A stretch of 64,000 nt of DNA from Scytonema hofmannii PCC 7110 (GCF_000346485.2 NZ_KQ976354.1:7978221-8042220); one strand, 5' to 3'. Positions 42,020 to 50,740 are shown, numbered from the stretch's first letter. Numbers and translations are program-made. The notes: generated from the sequence alone by a model not told the origin.

Positions 42020-43431
42020 CAAATCTTTGCTACCTAAGCATATCCGAAGCTGCTGACCTAATTGTTACTAAACAGTTATCCCCTGTCGAATTAACTCAAG
42101 CTTTCTTAGAACGCATTCAAGCACTCAACGACGTGCTTCATGCCTTTATTTTGGTAACACCAGAACAAGCACTGTTGATGGCGCAAGTCGCTGAATCTGA
42201 AATTATTGCTGGAAATTATCGAGGAGCACTACATGGTATCCCCATAGGCATCAAGGATATTTTCGACACAGCAGGAATTCGTACAACTGCACAATCACGA
42301 TTGTTCCAAGAAAGAGTGCCAAATCAGGATGCCAAAGTTGTGAGTTGTCTGTATGAGGCGGGAGCTATTTTGCTTGGAAAAATGGGAACCAAAGAGTTTG
42401 CCACTGGTGGTCCATCTTTCGATCTATTTTACCCACCCGCACGCAATCCTTGGCATCTCGAACATTCTCCTGGGGGTTCGAGTAGCGGTGCAGGAGCCGG
42501 AGTGGCGGCAAGTTTATGTATGGGAGCACTAGGTAGTGATACGGGCGGTTCTATCCGGAAACCTGCTGCCTACTGTGGTGTGGTTGGGTTAAAACCAACT
42601 TATGGTCGAGTTAGCCGCACTGGGATGATTCCGTTATCACAATCCCTTGACCATGCAGGTCCAATTACGTGGACAGTACGTGATAGCGCACTCATACTCC
42701 AAGCGATCGCAGGTCACGATCCCAAAGATTCAGCCAGTGCAAAGGTTTCTGTACCTGACTTTACAGCTAAATTCAAGGATAACTTGGCAGGCTATAAAAT
42801 TGGAATTATCCGGCATTTTTACGAGGACGATGGACTTGCAGATAAAGAGGTATGGGCGGCGCTACAACGAGCATATTCGACTTTGCTTGACTTGGGAGCC
42901 GAGTTAGTTGACATCGAACTGCCATCCTTCATTGAATTTCAAGCTTGTGGTATGCTCATTATGTTGGCGGAAAGCTTTGCTCTACACGAACAGAATTTGC
43001 GACAGCAGCCAGAACTTTATGGAGAATACAACCGCTATTTCTTAAAACTTGGTGCGTTCATTAGCTCCTCTGACTACCTGCAAGCTGTGCGTCGTCGTCG
43101 TGAGTTATGTTTTGTGGTAGAAAAAGCCATAGCTAGCGTTGATGTCCTCATTACGGCAACAGAACTTCGAGCAGCACCAAAATTTACAGACTTGCCTCAG
43201 TTTCCTAATTTTGATTCACCCGATATAACAATACCATTTAACGTCACAGGTCTGCCTGCTCTAGCTGTTTGCTGTGGTTTTAACTCGAGTAATCTACCAC
43301 TGTCGATGCAAATTATCGGCAAGCCATTTGATGAATCAACTGTATTAGCAGTGGGCTATACTTACGAGCAAGCAACCCCTTGGCATCAGCATCGCCCAAA
43401 TCTAAAGAAACCCGGTTTTTACGAACAATAA
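42016..43431 (+). CDS. Amidase-signature hydrolase (AtzE/GatA-like)
   Basis: 471 residues. The catalytic Ser-cisSer-Lys set is Lys80 (GIPIGIKDIF), Ser155 (SPGGSSSGAG) and Ser179 (GSDTGGSIRKPAAYCG). Together with the upstream AtzG-like subunit it resembles 1-carboxybiuret hydrolase (AtzE) or related amide hydrolases rather than the GatA tRNA amidotransferase. The real substrate, an amide or urea derivative, is not known. It is cytoplasmic. A LysE-type exporter follows 134 bp downstream. Confidence 0.85.
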   Translation: MTNLCYLSISEAADLIVTKQLSPVELTQAFLERIQALNDVLHAFILVTPEQALLMAQVAESEIIAGNYRGALHGIPIGIKDIFDTAGIRTTAQSRLFQERVPNQDAKVVSCLYEAGAILLGKMGTKEFATGGPSFDLFYPPARNPWHLEHSPGGSSSGAGAGVAASLCMGALGSDTGGSIRKPAAYCGVVGLKPTYGRVSRTGMIPLSQSLDHAGPITWTVRDSALILQAIAGHDPKDSASAKVSVPDFTAKFKDNLAGYKIGIIRHFYEDDGLADKEVWAALQRAYSTLLDLGAELVDIELPSFIEFQACGMLIMLAESFALHEQNLRQQPELYGEYNRYFLKLGAFISSSDYLQAVRRRRELCFVVEKAIASVDVLITATELRAAPKFTDLPQFPNFDSPDITIPFNVTGLPALAVCCGFNSSNLPLSMQIIGKPFDESTVLAVGYTYEQATPWHQHRPNLKKPGFYEQ

Positions 43432-43532
43432 TAGATTGAAGTCGCAGCATTTCCTACTTTTCTCTTAAAGCTACTGTCATGTACAATTCATTGAGTACGT
43501 GTTGCTAGAATCACTGAATTTTTTGCGGTAAA

Positions 43533-43564
43533 GGAAGAGGCAGGAGGCAGGGGGCAGGGAGGAG
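43533..43564. repeat. G-rich repeat that supplies the LysE ribosome-binding site
   Basis: GAGGCAGGAGGCAGGGGGCA and following GGGAGGAGA tract ends right before the LysE-type ATG (43566). The terminal GGAGGAG is the evident ribosome-binding site, so a mobile-type repeat has apparently become the translation signal. Confidence 0.55.
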
Positions 43565-43565
43565 A

Positions 43566-44183
43566 ATGCTCGGAACTCATAATCTGTTAGCTTTCCTGTT
43601 ATCCAGCTTCTTACTCTGGATTACCCCTGGTACAGATACAATGTATATCCTTGCTCGAAGTATTTCACAAGGTCGTCAAGCAGGGCTAGTATCAGCACTG
43701 GGGATTGGTAGCGGAGGCTTGGTTCACACTATATTTGCTGCGTTTGGGCTATCTGCAATTCTAACAACTTCAGCTTGGGCATTTACGACTATCAAGTTTG
43801 CTGGAGCCGCATATTTGAGCTATTTAGGTGTTCAGGCTTGGTTGAGAAAGTCTAAACCTCTGTCCACACCAGAAATCAACTCAATGAGTAATTGGCAAAT
43901 TTATCGTCAGGCAATTATAACCAATGTTCTTAATCCTAAAGTTGCGATCTTCTTTCTCGCGTTCCTCCCCCAGTTTGTTAATCCAACAGCAGGTCTTGGT
44001 GTATTACCATTTTTATTACTAGGTTTTTTGTTTGTTACTGGTGGTACAGTCTGGTGTTCGATCGTTGCTGGATTCGCGGCAGCAGCAACGAACACTTTAA
44101 GGGAAAATGAAAAAGTTTTAGGTTGGTTAGAGCGGATTACAGCGTGTGTGTATATTGCGTTAGGGTTGAATCTAATAACCTAA
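43566..44183 (+). CDS. LysE/RhtB-family amino-acid exporter
   Basis: 205 residues, six predicted membrane helices. LWITPGTDTMYILARSISQG, RQAGLVSALGIGSGGLVHTI and NVLNPKVAIFFLAFLPQFVN are the LysE/RhtB signatures. Exports amino acids or small metabolites. Probably cotranscribed with, or at least functionally linked to, the amidase upstream, though a 134-bp gap and repeat separate them. Confidence 0.85.
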   Translation: MLGTHNLLAFLLSSFLLWITPGTDTMYILARSISQGRQAGLVSALGIGSGGLVHTIFAAFGLSAILTTSAWAFTTIKFAGAAYLSYLGVQAWLRKSKPLSTPEINSMSNWQIYRQAIITNVLNPKVAIFFLAFLPQFVNPTAGLGVLPFLLLGFLFVTGGTVWCSIVAGFAAAATNTLRENEKVLGWLERITACVYIALGLNLIT

Positions 44184-44195
44184 CTAGGGTATGCC

Positions 44196-44345
44196 GATGA
44201 AGCAAATCGACGCAGAATCAATCGGCAACTCAATAAAGGGGAAGCTTTGCATAGCTTATGCTCTCATCTGTGCTATGCCAACTCTGGCGAAATTCGGGGA
44301 CAATCTGATGAGCAACTCCGATTGGCAGGTATACTGTTTAAACCT
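44196..44345 (+). pseudogene. C-terminal remnant of a Tn3-family transposase
   Basis: From 44196 one frame reads DEANRRRINRQLNKGEALHS, YANSGEIRGQSDEQLRLAGI, which is the conserved tail region of Tn3 DDE transposases (normally near 1000 residues). It is frayed after LFKP. The rest of the transposon is not in the window. Confidence 0.7.
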
Positions 44346-44410
44346 CGTTCTTTTTTGTCTGACTCATTTTTTTGTAGACGTGAGCCAAGTCTTTCTGAAC
44401 GATCGCTATA

Positions 44411-44911
44411 TTAGCTCCGCTTTGCATAGCGCTTTTCCAAAATATCTAGTGCTTCTTGATACTTGCTTGACCGAATCAGGGCATCAAGATAAACTTGCTC
44501 AAATAAATCCCTTTGAGCATGGCTACCGCCTGCTTCCTGCAACCTTGGTAGCACTGATCCCAGTTCAGAGATCGCTTCGTGATAGGCGATTGCACTCTTA
44601 AGATCGCGCTTTGTCCAAGCTTCAATGGCAGCTATATAAAGTTGTTCTCGTTCGTTGGCACTGGATAACTGGGCTTTGGCAGCGTTGAGAAAGTCAGTAG
44701 CACGGGCAATAGTATCACTAGTACCGGAAAACAGGTAAAAGGCTGCTACATGGGCATTGGCGATCGCACAAGTTGGATCTGCCTCAACTGCCTTCAGGAT
44801 AACTTGGGAATCGTTTCCAACACTGAGCAACTGCTCAAAAAAGCCATTGATGGCATTTACCGCCTCTAATGAGTCAGTGGTAATTTCTAGTTCTTGAGAA
44901 TCTGTTAACAT
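44411..44911 (-). pseudogene. Internally deleted copy of the TTC38-like TPR gene
   Basis: 166 codons, near-identical to both ends of the gene at 47210-48511 but lacking exactly 768 bp (256 codons), equivalent to 47401-48168. Both deletion ends carry TTCAG, so slippage or end joining across a short repeat is likely. The frame stays open, so a mini protein of N-terminal TPRs plus the last helices could be made. Its upstream DNA is not the native promoter with the 26-bp operator but a 31-bp piece of the MFS gene. Confidence 0.85.
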
Positions 44912-44936
44912 CGTTTTTTCTGCATGATTCCACGAT

Positions 44937-44967
44937 TGGGTTTATTCCAATCACCGAATAATAGTGC
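44937..44967. repeat. 31-bp shred of the MFS exporter gene
   Basis: TGGGTTTATTCCAATCACCG and AATAATAGTGC are identical to 49895-49925 inside the exporter. On the minus strand the piece provides the last codons (CTIIR) and TGA of the phosphotransferase gene. Confidence 0.85.
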
Positions 44968-46057
44968 ATGGATTCGAGCGCAATGTCCATAACTCAGAAC
45001 AGCGCAAGTCAAAGAAAGCTGTCATCGACTTGAGCAGTTGCGGAAGCCACACCCATTTCATAGAGCGACGCTCCTCCGGAGATATACACCACTGACAAGC
45101 AACGTAAAGACTTTGAACAGCAGCCAGTTTATAGTCGTTTATCAGTTGCTCCCAATCGTAACCAGACACACCATTGCTTAAAAGACTTGCGTGATATTTA
45201 CGTAAGATAGGAATTTCTAATTGCCGTCGCCAATTAGGTTCCCACCAATGCACCATCATATACGCAATATCGCTTACTCCCAGCCAAGTAGTCAGTGACC
45301 AATCAAACGGCTGGCGGTCAATCAGATAAATTTTCCCGTCTCCATTTAATGGAGAAAGAATATTACCAGGGTTAACATCACCGTGAATCAATGTGAAGCC
45401 AGATGAGTTGAAAGTGCGCTCAATCATCTTGCCGGGATGGTACTGAAACACATTCATAAGTACCGACTGCCATGAACTATCAATTTCACTCCTAACCTCC
45501 GACAACATTGGTAGTAATCCTGCTTGAGCTTGAGCCACGTATCGCTCAATTTCACTGGTTCTGGGAATATTAGCACTAATAGCCTCTAACTTTTCGCTTC
45601 CCCACCAATGTGCGTGCAACATAGCTAGGGCTTGAGCAACTGCACATCCGTATGCAAGTGTTGGTTTAATTTTCCAACTAGGACTATGGCTTGCAGATAG
45701 GTCTTCCATGAGAATGTGATACCGAGAAGGGTTCGGTGCATACCGTGCATGATAGCTTATTGGTAGGGGTCGATTTACTAAATCGATGTAATCCCGCGTA
45801 TAGTAATTGACTTCTGAATCTCCAAAAGTAGTATTATTGCCTAAAGACATTTTCAATAACAGCATTGCAGGCGTTGTACCAGTTGCTTCCGATGTATATT
45901 GAGGTCGGATTTTTACAATCCGGGCATTTTCACTTCCTCTGACTTCGATAGCAAAATCAAGAACTTTGCCTGTAACCAGTGCGGGACTACCAATTAATAC
46001 TGAATTGAGCCAGTCAAGAGTTATTTGAATTATATCAGTAATGACTTCTCCATTCAT
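44951..46057 (-). CDS. Aminoglycoside/ecdysteroid-kinase-like phosphotransferase, altered C-terminus
   Basis: 368 residues of the APH/EcKinase fold. HILMEDLSASHSPSW lies in the N-lobe hinge region; FTLIHGDVNPGNILSP is the HxDxxxxN catalytic loop, and IYLIDRQPFDWS the metal-binding D/E motif (here IDRQ). It would phosphorylate a hydroxyl of a small molecule. The last ten or so residues (RSNPCTIIR) are encoded by a fused MFS gene shred, so the natural C-terminus is lost; the catalytic core is complete. ATG 46057 is the start; no 26-bp operator, only one half-site, lies upstream. Confidence 0.75.
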   Translation of the reverse strand: MNGEVITDIIQITLDWLNSVLIGSPALVTGKVLDFAIEVRGSENARIVKIRPQYTSEATGTTPAMLLLKMSLGNNTTFGDSEVNYYTRDYIDLVNRPLPISYHARYAPNPSRYHILMEDLSASHSPSWKIKPTLAYGCAVAQALAMLHAHWWGSEKLEAISANIPRTSEIERYVAQAQAGLLPMLSEVRSEIDSSWQSVLMNVFQYHPGKMIERTFNSSGFTLIHGDVNPGNILSPLNGDGKIYLIDRQPFDWSLTTWLGVSDIAYMMVHWWEPNWRRQLEIPILRKYHASLLSNGVSGYDWEQLINDYKLAAVQSLYVACQWCISPEERRSMKWVWLPQLLKSMTAFFDLRCSELWTLRSNPCTIIR

Positions 46058-46292
46058 GTTTGTAAGTTAAACTTTATTCATTCATGTAATACATACATAA
46101 TACAGTATTGCTGAATCAAAATTATGAATCAGCCGATCGCACGCGAAAACAGCATCAAGATGCAGGCAATCACCACGAGATCATCATGGTTAATTTGAGT
46201 TTATTAACCTACTTTTTTGTCTGACTCATTTCTTTGTAGACATAAGCCAAGTCTTTCTGAACAATCGCTATATATAGCAACCGCCTTGGCGG

Positions 46293-46838
46293 TTAGGACG
46301 TAAAATGCAAGACATCCTCAATGGCATCTCGTAAACAATCAAACTGCTCCAGTTTTTTGCGGATTCGACTTTTTAACCAAGACCAGCATTTTTCAATCTT
46401 ATTAAGGTCTGGAGAATAAGGCGGTAGGTACAGCAGTTTACACCCTGCATCCTGGATCAATTGTTGAATGCGCCCACCTTTATGGAATGTGGCATTATCC
46501 ATCACCAAAACCTGTCCCGGTTCGAGTATTGGAAGCAAACAAGCTTCCAGCCAAGTTTCAAAAATTGTTCGATTACACGCACCCTCAACAGTGAAGGGAG
46601 CTATTAGGTTTTGGTTACACAGCGCGGCAATCATGTTAACCCGTCCAGAGCGTCGGCCTGACTTAAGTGCATGGAAGCGTTCCCCTTTTTCATTCCAACC
46701 ATAATCATACTCGTCTCGACTATCCATGCCAGACTCATCTAGGTACACGATTTTCTCCGAGGGTAGTGTAGATAACTGATCTATGAACGTTTGTCGTTTG
46801 GCTTCATCGCGCTCACGGTAGCCATAGGTCTTTTTTTT
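46293..46838 (-). CDS. IS630 transposase, C-terminal DDE frame
   Basis: In the -1 frame after the A8 run: KKTYGYRERDEAKRQTFIDQ, then VYLDESGMDSRDEYDYGW (first Asp), VLVMDNATFHKGG (second Asp) and YLPPYSPDLNKIEKCWSWLK (Glu). All catalytic residues are present, so a frameshifted full-length product could be active. Confidence 0.85.
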   Translation of the reverse strand, partial: KKKTYGYRERDEAKRQTFIDQLSTLPSEKIVYLDESGMDSRDEYDYGWNEKGERFHALKSGRRSGRVNMIAALCNQNLIAPFTVEGACNRTIFETWLEACLLPILEPGQVLVMDNATFHKGGRIQQLIQDAGCKLLYLPPYSPDLNKIEKCWSWLKSRIRKKLEQFDCLRDAIEDVLHFTS

Positions 46839-47167
46839 CGAGTAAAACCAATTTTCTTCAAAGCCCGTGAGATGGTGCGATCGCTAATTTCTCCCTCCCA
46901 AAGTGAGGCCATCTCAACTTGGGTTTTATCCCCATGAGATGAAGCGAACTCACGGAATTTTTCCCAGTCGGTGATTTTATGATTATTACCGGGAGGCTGA
47001 TTGGGCAAGGCTTGGAAGTCCCCAGTTTCGGCTTGTCGCTTCAGCCATAAGTCTATCGTGTTGCGACTGATATTGAACACAAAACTTGCTTCGCTTTTCT
47101 TCAAACCATCAAGTTCGATAGCTTGGATGACCTTTTGACGAAAGTCGTAACTGTAAGGTTTAGGCAT
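46781..47167 (-). CDS. IS630 transposase, N-terminal frame (helix-turn-helix)
   Basis: 128 residues: KPYSYDFRQKVIQAIELDGL, SFVFNISRNTIDLWLKRQ and DRTISRALKKIGFTRKK give the paired HTH of IS630 proteins. After RKK the zero frame reads a non-family tail (RPMATVSAMK), while the -1 frame continues into the DDE part, so frameshifting at eight consecutive A residues (46838-46831) is required. Confidence 0.85.
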   Translation of the reverse strand: MPKPYSYDFRQKVIQAIELDGLKKSEASFVFNISRNTIDLWLKRQAETGDFQALPNQPPGNNHKITDWEKFREFASSHGDKTQVEMASLWEGEISDRTISRALKKIGFTRKKRPMATVSAMKPNDKRS

Positions 47168-47209
47168 ATGTACAGCGATCGCACTCCGCAGGAAAAAAAG
47201 GGACTACAT

Positions 47210-48511
47210 CTAGTTTATGCTCAAACCGCCTTGGCGGTTGCTATAACTCCGCTTTGCATTGCGCTTTTCCAAAATATTTAGTGCTTCTTGATACTTGCTT
47301 GTCCGAATCAGGGCATCAAGATAGACTTGCTCAAATAAATCCCTTTGAGCATGGCTACCGCCTGCTTCCTGCAACCTTGGTAGCACCGATCCCAGTTCAG
47401 CAATAACTGTCTGTAAGTCACCTCGAGCATGAGCAATCATCCCACGGGCAGCAGGTAAAACCACTTCTAACCAAATGAGTTGAATATAGGGAAGTGCTTT
47501 ATGGGTGTATACTTGCATACTCTCTAACATCTGAGCTGCCCAATCATCTTTACCACCACGTACTAATGCATAGAGATAATGCAAATCCAGAAAACCAAGG
47601 ATATGTTCGTGTAATCTTGGTTGGAGGTAAGCGGCAACGTCTGAAAAGCGCGAACCTACATCCACACCTCTCAATTCCAAACGTAGTAGTAGTGAGATAG
47701 CGTTAATCTGTTCGCGTCCGTTGTCTTTCCTTGCACGTCCCCAAATATGAGTATCATAAATGGACAATACCTTGGGGATATCCTCAGCATCAAGGTGGTA
47801 AAGAGCGGTGTGCCACCAAAGATGGCTGTAAAAAGCTGGGTTGCTATTTTCCCAGGTGTCAGAGACACTCCCCATCCAAGCAATTCCGTCTGATAACCGC
47901 CCTTGGGTTTCCAAGACGTGAGCTACCGCATGGTGCGCCCAACGGTTATCGCGTTTCATTTCGGTTGCCCGTCGCCCTGCTTCTTCTGCTGCTGAGAGAT
48001 GATGACATTCTTCTAACCCAAAAGCCAGCATACCGTACATATATGGACTATCGCGGTTAGCTTGGAAAACTTTTTCTGCAATCCGTAGCATTCCCTCACT
48101 GTTACCAGAATTTCTGTAGTGGTATTGGCAGGTATGAACTGAGATTAAATCGCGGGGAAATGCTTCAGCGATCGCTTCGTGATAGGCGATTGCACTCTTA
48201 AGATCGCGCTTTGTCCAAGCTTCAATGGCAGCTATATAAAGTTGTTCTCGTTCGTTGGCGCTGGATAACTGGGCTTTGGCAGCGTGAAGAAAGTCAGTAG
48301 CACGGGCAATAGTATCACTAGTACCAGAAAACAGGTAAAAGGCTGCTACATGGGCATTGGCGATCGCACAAGTTGGATCTGCCTCAACTGCCTTCAGGAT
48401 AACTTGGGAATCGTTTCCAACACTGAGCAATTGCTCAAAAAAGCCATTGATAGCATTTACCGCCTCTAATGAGTCAGTGGTAATTTCTAGTTCTTGAGAA
48501 TCTGTTAACAT
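47210..48511 (-). CDS. TTC38-like tetratricopeptide repeat protein
   Basis: 433 residues. Repeats such as ADPTCAIANAHVAAFYLFSG, AIAYHEAIAEAFPRDLISVH, YMYGMLAFGLEECHHLSAAE, AHHAVAHVLETQGRLSDGIA and HLWWHTALYHLDAEDIPKVL define the TTC38 family (helix-turn-helix repeats with conserved HxxWH). No signal peptide; function of the family is unclear, possibly a scaffold or an enzyme partner. The IS630 end lies just past codon 422, so the last 11 residues (YSNRQGGLSIN) are IS-encoded. A 26-bp operator lies 61 bp upstream of the ATG, placing it in the putative regulon. A deleted copy is at 44411-44911. Confidence 0.85.
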   Translation of the reverse strand: MLTDSQELEITTDSLEAVNAINGFFEQLLSVGNDSQVILKAVEADPTCAIANAHVAAFYLFSGTSDTIARATDFLHAAKAQLSSANEREQLYIAAIEAWTKRDLKSAIAYHEAIAEAFPRDLISVHTCQYHYRNSGNSEGMLRIAEKVFQANRDSPYMYGMLAFGLEECHHLSAAEEAGRRATEMKRDNRWAHHAVAHVLETQGRLSDGIAWMGSVSDTWENSNPAFYSHLWWHTALYHLDAEDIPKVLSIYDTHIWGRARKDNGREQINAISLLLRLELRGVDVGSRFSDVAAYLQPRLHEHILGFLDLHYLYALVRGGKDDWAAQMLESMQVYTHKALPYIQLIWLEVVLPAARGMIAHARGDLQTVIAELGSVLPRLQEAGGSHAQRDLFEQVYLDALIRTSKYQEALNILEKRNAKRSYSNRQGGLSIN

Positions 48512-48572
48512 CGTTTTTTCTGCACGATTCCACGATTATTGCTACTGGGTTCTCGATCCCTGAGTTTAAATT

Positions 48573-48598
48573 TACTTATAATTTATCAATTTACCGTA
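48573..48598. promoter_or_regulatory. 26-bp regulon operator (site 8)
   Basis: TACTTATA (48573-48580), ten bases, TTACCGTA (48591-48598), then TTTTATATT. 61 bp upstream of the TPR gene and 167 bp upstream of the divergent MFS exporter. Confidence 0.6.
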
Positions 48599-48765
48599 TT
48601 TTATATTAATTTAGATATTAATTTCGCATAGCCAGCTGTGAAAAGCAAGCAATTGTACATAAGTCTACATAGAATTCCTGACTTTCCTAAAGTTAATATT
48701 ATGCTAATCTAATATTACGCAAACAAATTATTTACAATTATAAATTATACAGGGGAGGCTAGACA

Positions 48766-50193
48766 TTGTCACAATTGCAAGCACAACCTCTGACTTTGTC
48801 AAACCCTCAAAAAGTTTGGGTGTTAGTTGGTGTCGGACTTGGGGTGTTCATGTCAACTCTTGATGTGGGCATCATCAATGTCGCTCTGCCTTCATTAGTT
48901 CAAACCTTTCACACTGACTTTCCTACAACCCAGTGGGCTGTCTTGAGTTACCAGTTAGTTAGTTCTGGTTTAGTCTTGGGGGCGACTCGATTAGGAGATA
49001 TGTGGGGTAAAAAGTATCTTTACCTGGGGGGACTCATTATCTTTACCTTGAGTTCTTTGTTATGTGGTATGGCACCTGGGATTGGATGGTTGATCGGCTT
49101 TCGAGCATTACAAGGGTTAGGTGGTGTCTTCATTTCAGGGCTAGGTTTGGCGATCGTCACAGAAATCTTTCCTTCTTCAGAAAGAGGTCGGGCTGTTGGT
49201 ATCATCGGTAGTGTAGTATCATTAGGAATTGCTCTAGGTCCTTCTGCTGGAGGATTGTTACTAGATTGGTTCGGCTGGCGGACTATATTCTTAATCAATA
49301 TACCTTTAGGGATTGTCACTAGTTTTCTCATAGCCCGAGTAGTCCCACCTTCTGGACGCATCGCAGGTAACCAAAAATTTGACTATTTTGGAGCTATGTT
49401 GGCTGTGTTGACTTTGGGCAATTTTGGGATAGGCATGACCTTTGGGCAAAGTCAAGGTTTCAGCAGCGTTAACGCACTGGTGTTACTGTCGGTTGCCGTT
49501 CTAAGTTTTCTGAGTTTTTTAGTAGTTGAGTCTATTTTAGAACAGCCATTGTTAGAACTGAACTTGTTTCGTAATCTCCATTTGAGTATGGGTTTACTCA
49601 CTGGTTGGTTAACATTCACTGTCATTGGTGGAGCACTACTCATTACTCCATTCTTTTTAGAGCGGGTTAAGGAATATCCAACAGCAAAAGTCGGACTATT
49701 ACTAGCGGTGTCGCCTGTACTGAGTGGGTTAATTGCCCCACTGGCTGGTTTACTTTCAGATCGGTTTGGCTCTCGGTTAATTAGCTCGGTTGGGTTAGCG
49801 TTGATGATTGGTGGCTGTCTGGGGATCAGCACCTTTGATGCTCAACTGACTGAGTTGGGTTATGTACAGCGTTATTTCATTTACGGCATTGGACTGGGTT
49901 TATTCCAATCACCGAATAATAGTGCTGTTATGGGAGCAGCGTCTCGGGAGCGTCTCGGTATTGCTTCTGGGCTATTATCTTTGTCGCGAACCTCAGGGAA
50001 TACCGTAGGAGTTTCTCTGATTGGGGCAGTCTTTGGAGGGTTAATCGCCAGTGTAGCCGCAGGTGCAGATGTATCGGTTGCCCCTCCTGTTGCGATCGTT
50101 ACTGGGTTTCAAGGAACCTTTCGCTTCGCAGCCCTGATACTATGTATTGCTGCTATTGCATCTGTTTTGAGGTTTGAGAAGCGGAAACTTTAA
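48766..50193 (+). CDS. MFS drug-type exporter (DHA2 family, 14 helices)
   Basis: 475 residues. VGVGLGVFMSTLDVGIINVA, TTQWAVLSYQLVSSGLVLGA, RLGDMWGKKYLYLGGLIIF and FRALQGLGGVFISGLGLAIV are the DHA2 signatures; the helix count is about fourteen. It starts at TTG 48766 after a GGGGAGG ribosome site. It probably exports a toxic small molecule. Parts of this gene have been copied to 38091-38203 and 44937-44967, so it has been the donor of repeated rearrangement. Confidence 0.9.
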   Translation: MSQLQAQPLTLSNPQKVWVLVGVGLGVFMSTLDVGIINVALPSLVQTFHTDFPTTQWAVLSYQLVSSGLVLGATRLGDMWGKKYLYLGGLIIFTLSSLLCGMAPGIGWLIGFRALQGLGGVFISGLGLAIVTEIFPSSERGRAVGIIGSVVSLGIALGPSAGGLLLDWFGWRTIFLINIPLGIVTSFLIARVVPPSGRIAGNQKFDYFGAMLAVLTLGNFGIGMTFGQSQGFSSVNALVLLSVAVLSFLSFLVVESILEQPLLELNLFRNLHLSMGLLTGWLTFTVIGGALLITPFFLERVKEYPTAKVGLLLAVSPVLSGLIAPLAGLLSDRFGSRLISSVGLALMIGGCLGISTFDAQLTELGYVQRYFIYGIGLGLFQSPNNSAVMGAASRERLGIASGLLSLSRTSGNTVGVSLIGAVFGGLIASVAAGADVSVAPPVAIVTGFQGTFRFAALILCIAAIASVLRFEKRKL

Positions 50194-50347
50194 CATCTTC
50201 AAGATAAGGCTGTAAACATTTTTTCTCTGGTCAAACACTGATATTGAAAGTTTTAATTTATATATAAATGTGTTGTAAAAATCCTTGATTACACAACGTT
50301 GTAAAATGTCTCTGAATTCCTTGTGAGAAAAATCCTTAAATTAAAAC

Positions 50348-50740
50348 ATGACCAATCTGATAGAATACGAAAACAGTACCGATGAAGTGCGTGCAATTTA
50401 TGATGATATCCGTGCCACGCGCTCCTCTGACTATATCAACAACTTTTGGAAAGCCTTAGCCAATCATCCTCCCACCCTACGGCGAACTTGGGAAACGCTA
50501 AAGGAAGTCATGGCAGGTTCTGGAGAAATAGATCCATTGGTGCGGGAGTTAATTTATATTGCGGTGAGCGTCACGAATGGTTGTGAATACTGCATTGCCT
50601 CACACACGACTGCGGCACGCGCTAAAGGAATGAGTGATGATGTGTTCGCTGAATTGATGGCGATCGTTGCTACCGCAAACATGACTAATCGTCTCGCCAA
50701 CGGTTATCAAATTCCAGTTGACGACAAATTTAAGACATAG
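50348..50740 (+). CDS. Carboxymuconolactone-decarboxylase/AhpD-like protein
   Basis: 130 residues. VRELIYIAVSVTNGCEYCIA and SHTTAARAKGMSDDVFAEL hold the CxxC (Cys79, Cys82) and His86 of the AhpD-type family. AhpD-type proteins reduce peroxiredoxin or similar partners; others decarboxylate lactones. The cysteines make a redox role likelier. A palindrome ACAACGTTGT (50293-50302) lies 46 bp upstream, a possible operator of another regulator. Confidence 0.85.
   Translation: MTNLIEYENSTDEVRAIYDDIRATRSSDYINNFWKALANHPPTLRRTWETLKEVMAGSGEIDPLVRELIYIAVSVTNGCEYCIASHTTAARAKGMSDDVFAELMAIVATANMTNRLANGYQIPVDDKFKT

Larger units (their letters stand above)
46275..47243 (-). mobile_element. IS630-family insertion sequence (969 bp)
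   Basis: Ends TAGCAACCGCCTTGGCGGTT at the left and its near complement at the right, each containing a CCGCC/GGCGG hairpin. TA dinucleotides flank both ends, as IS630 elements require. Transposase reading frames lie on the minus strand. Insertion split the 3' end of the TPR gene from a segment (46210-46274) also seen at 44350-44415. Confidence 0.85.

Noticed and set aside
46095-46120. TACAGTAT upstream of the phosphotransferase
   Set aside because: The second arm (AAATTATG) has too few matches; may be chance in A/T-rich DNA.
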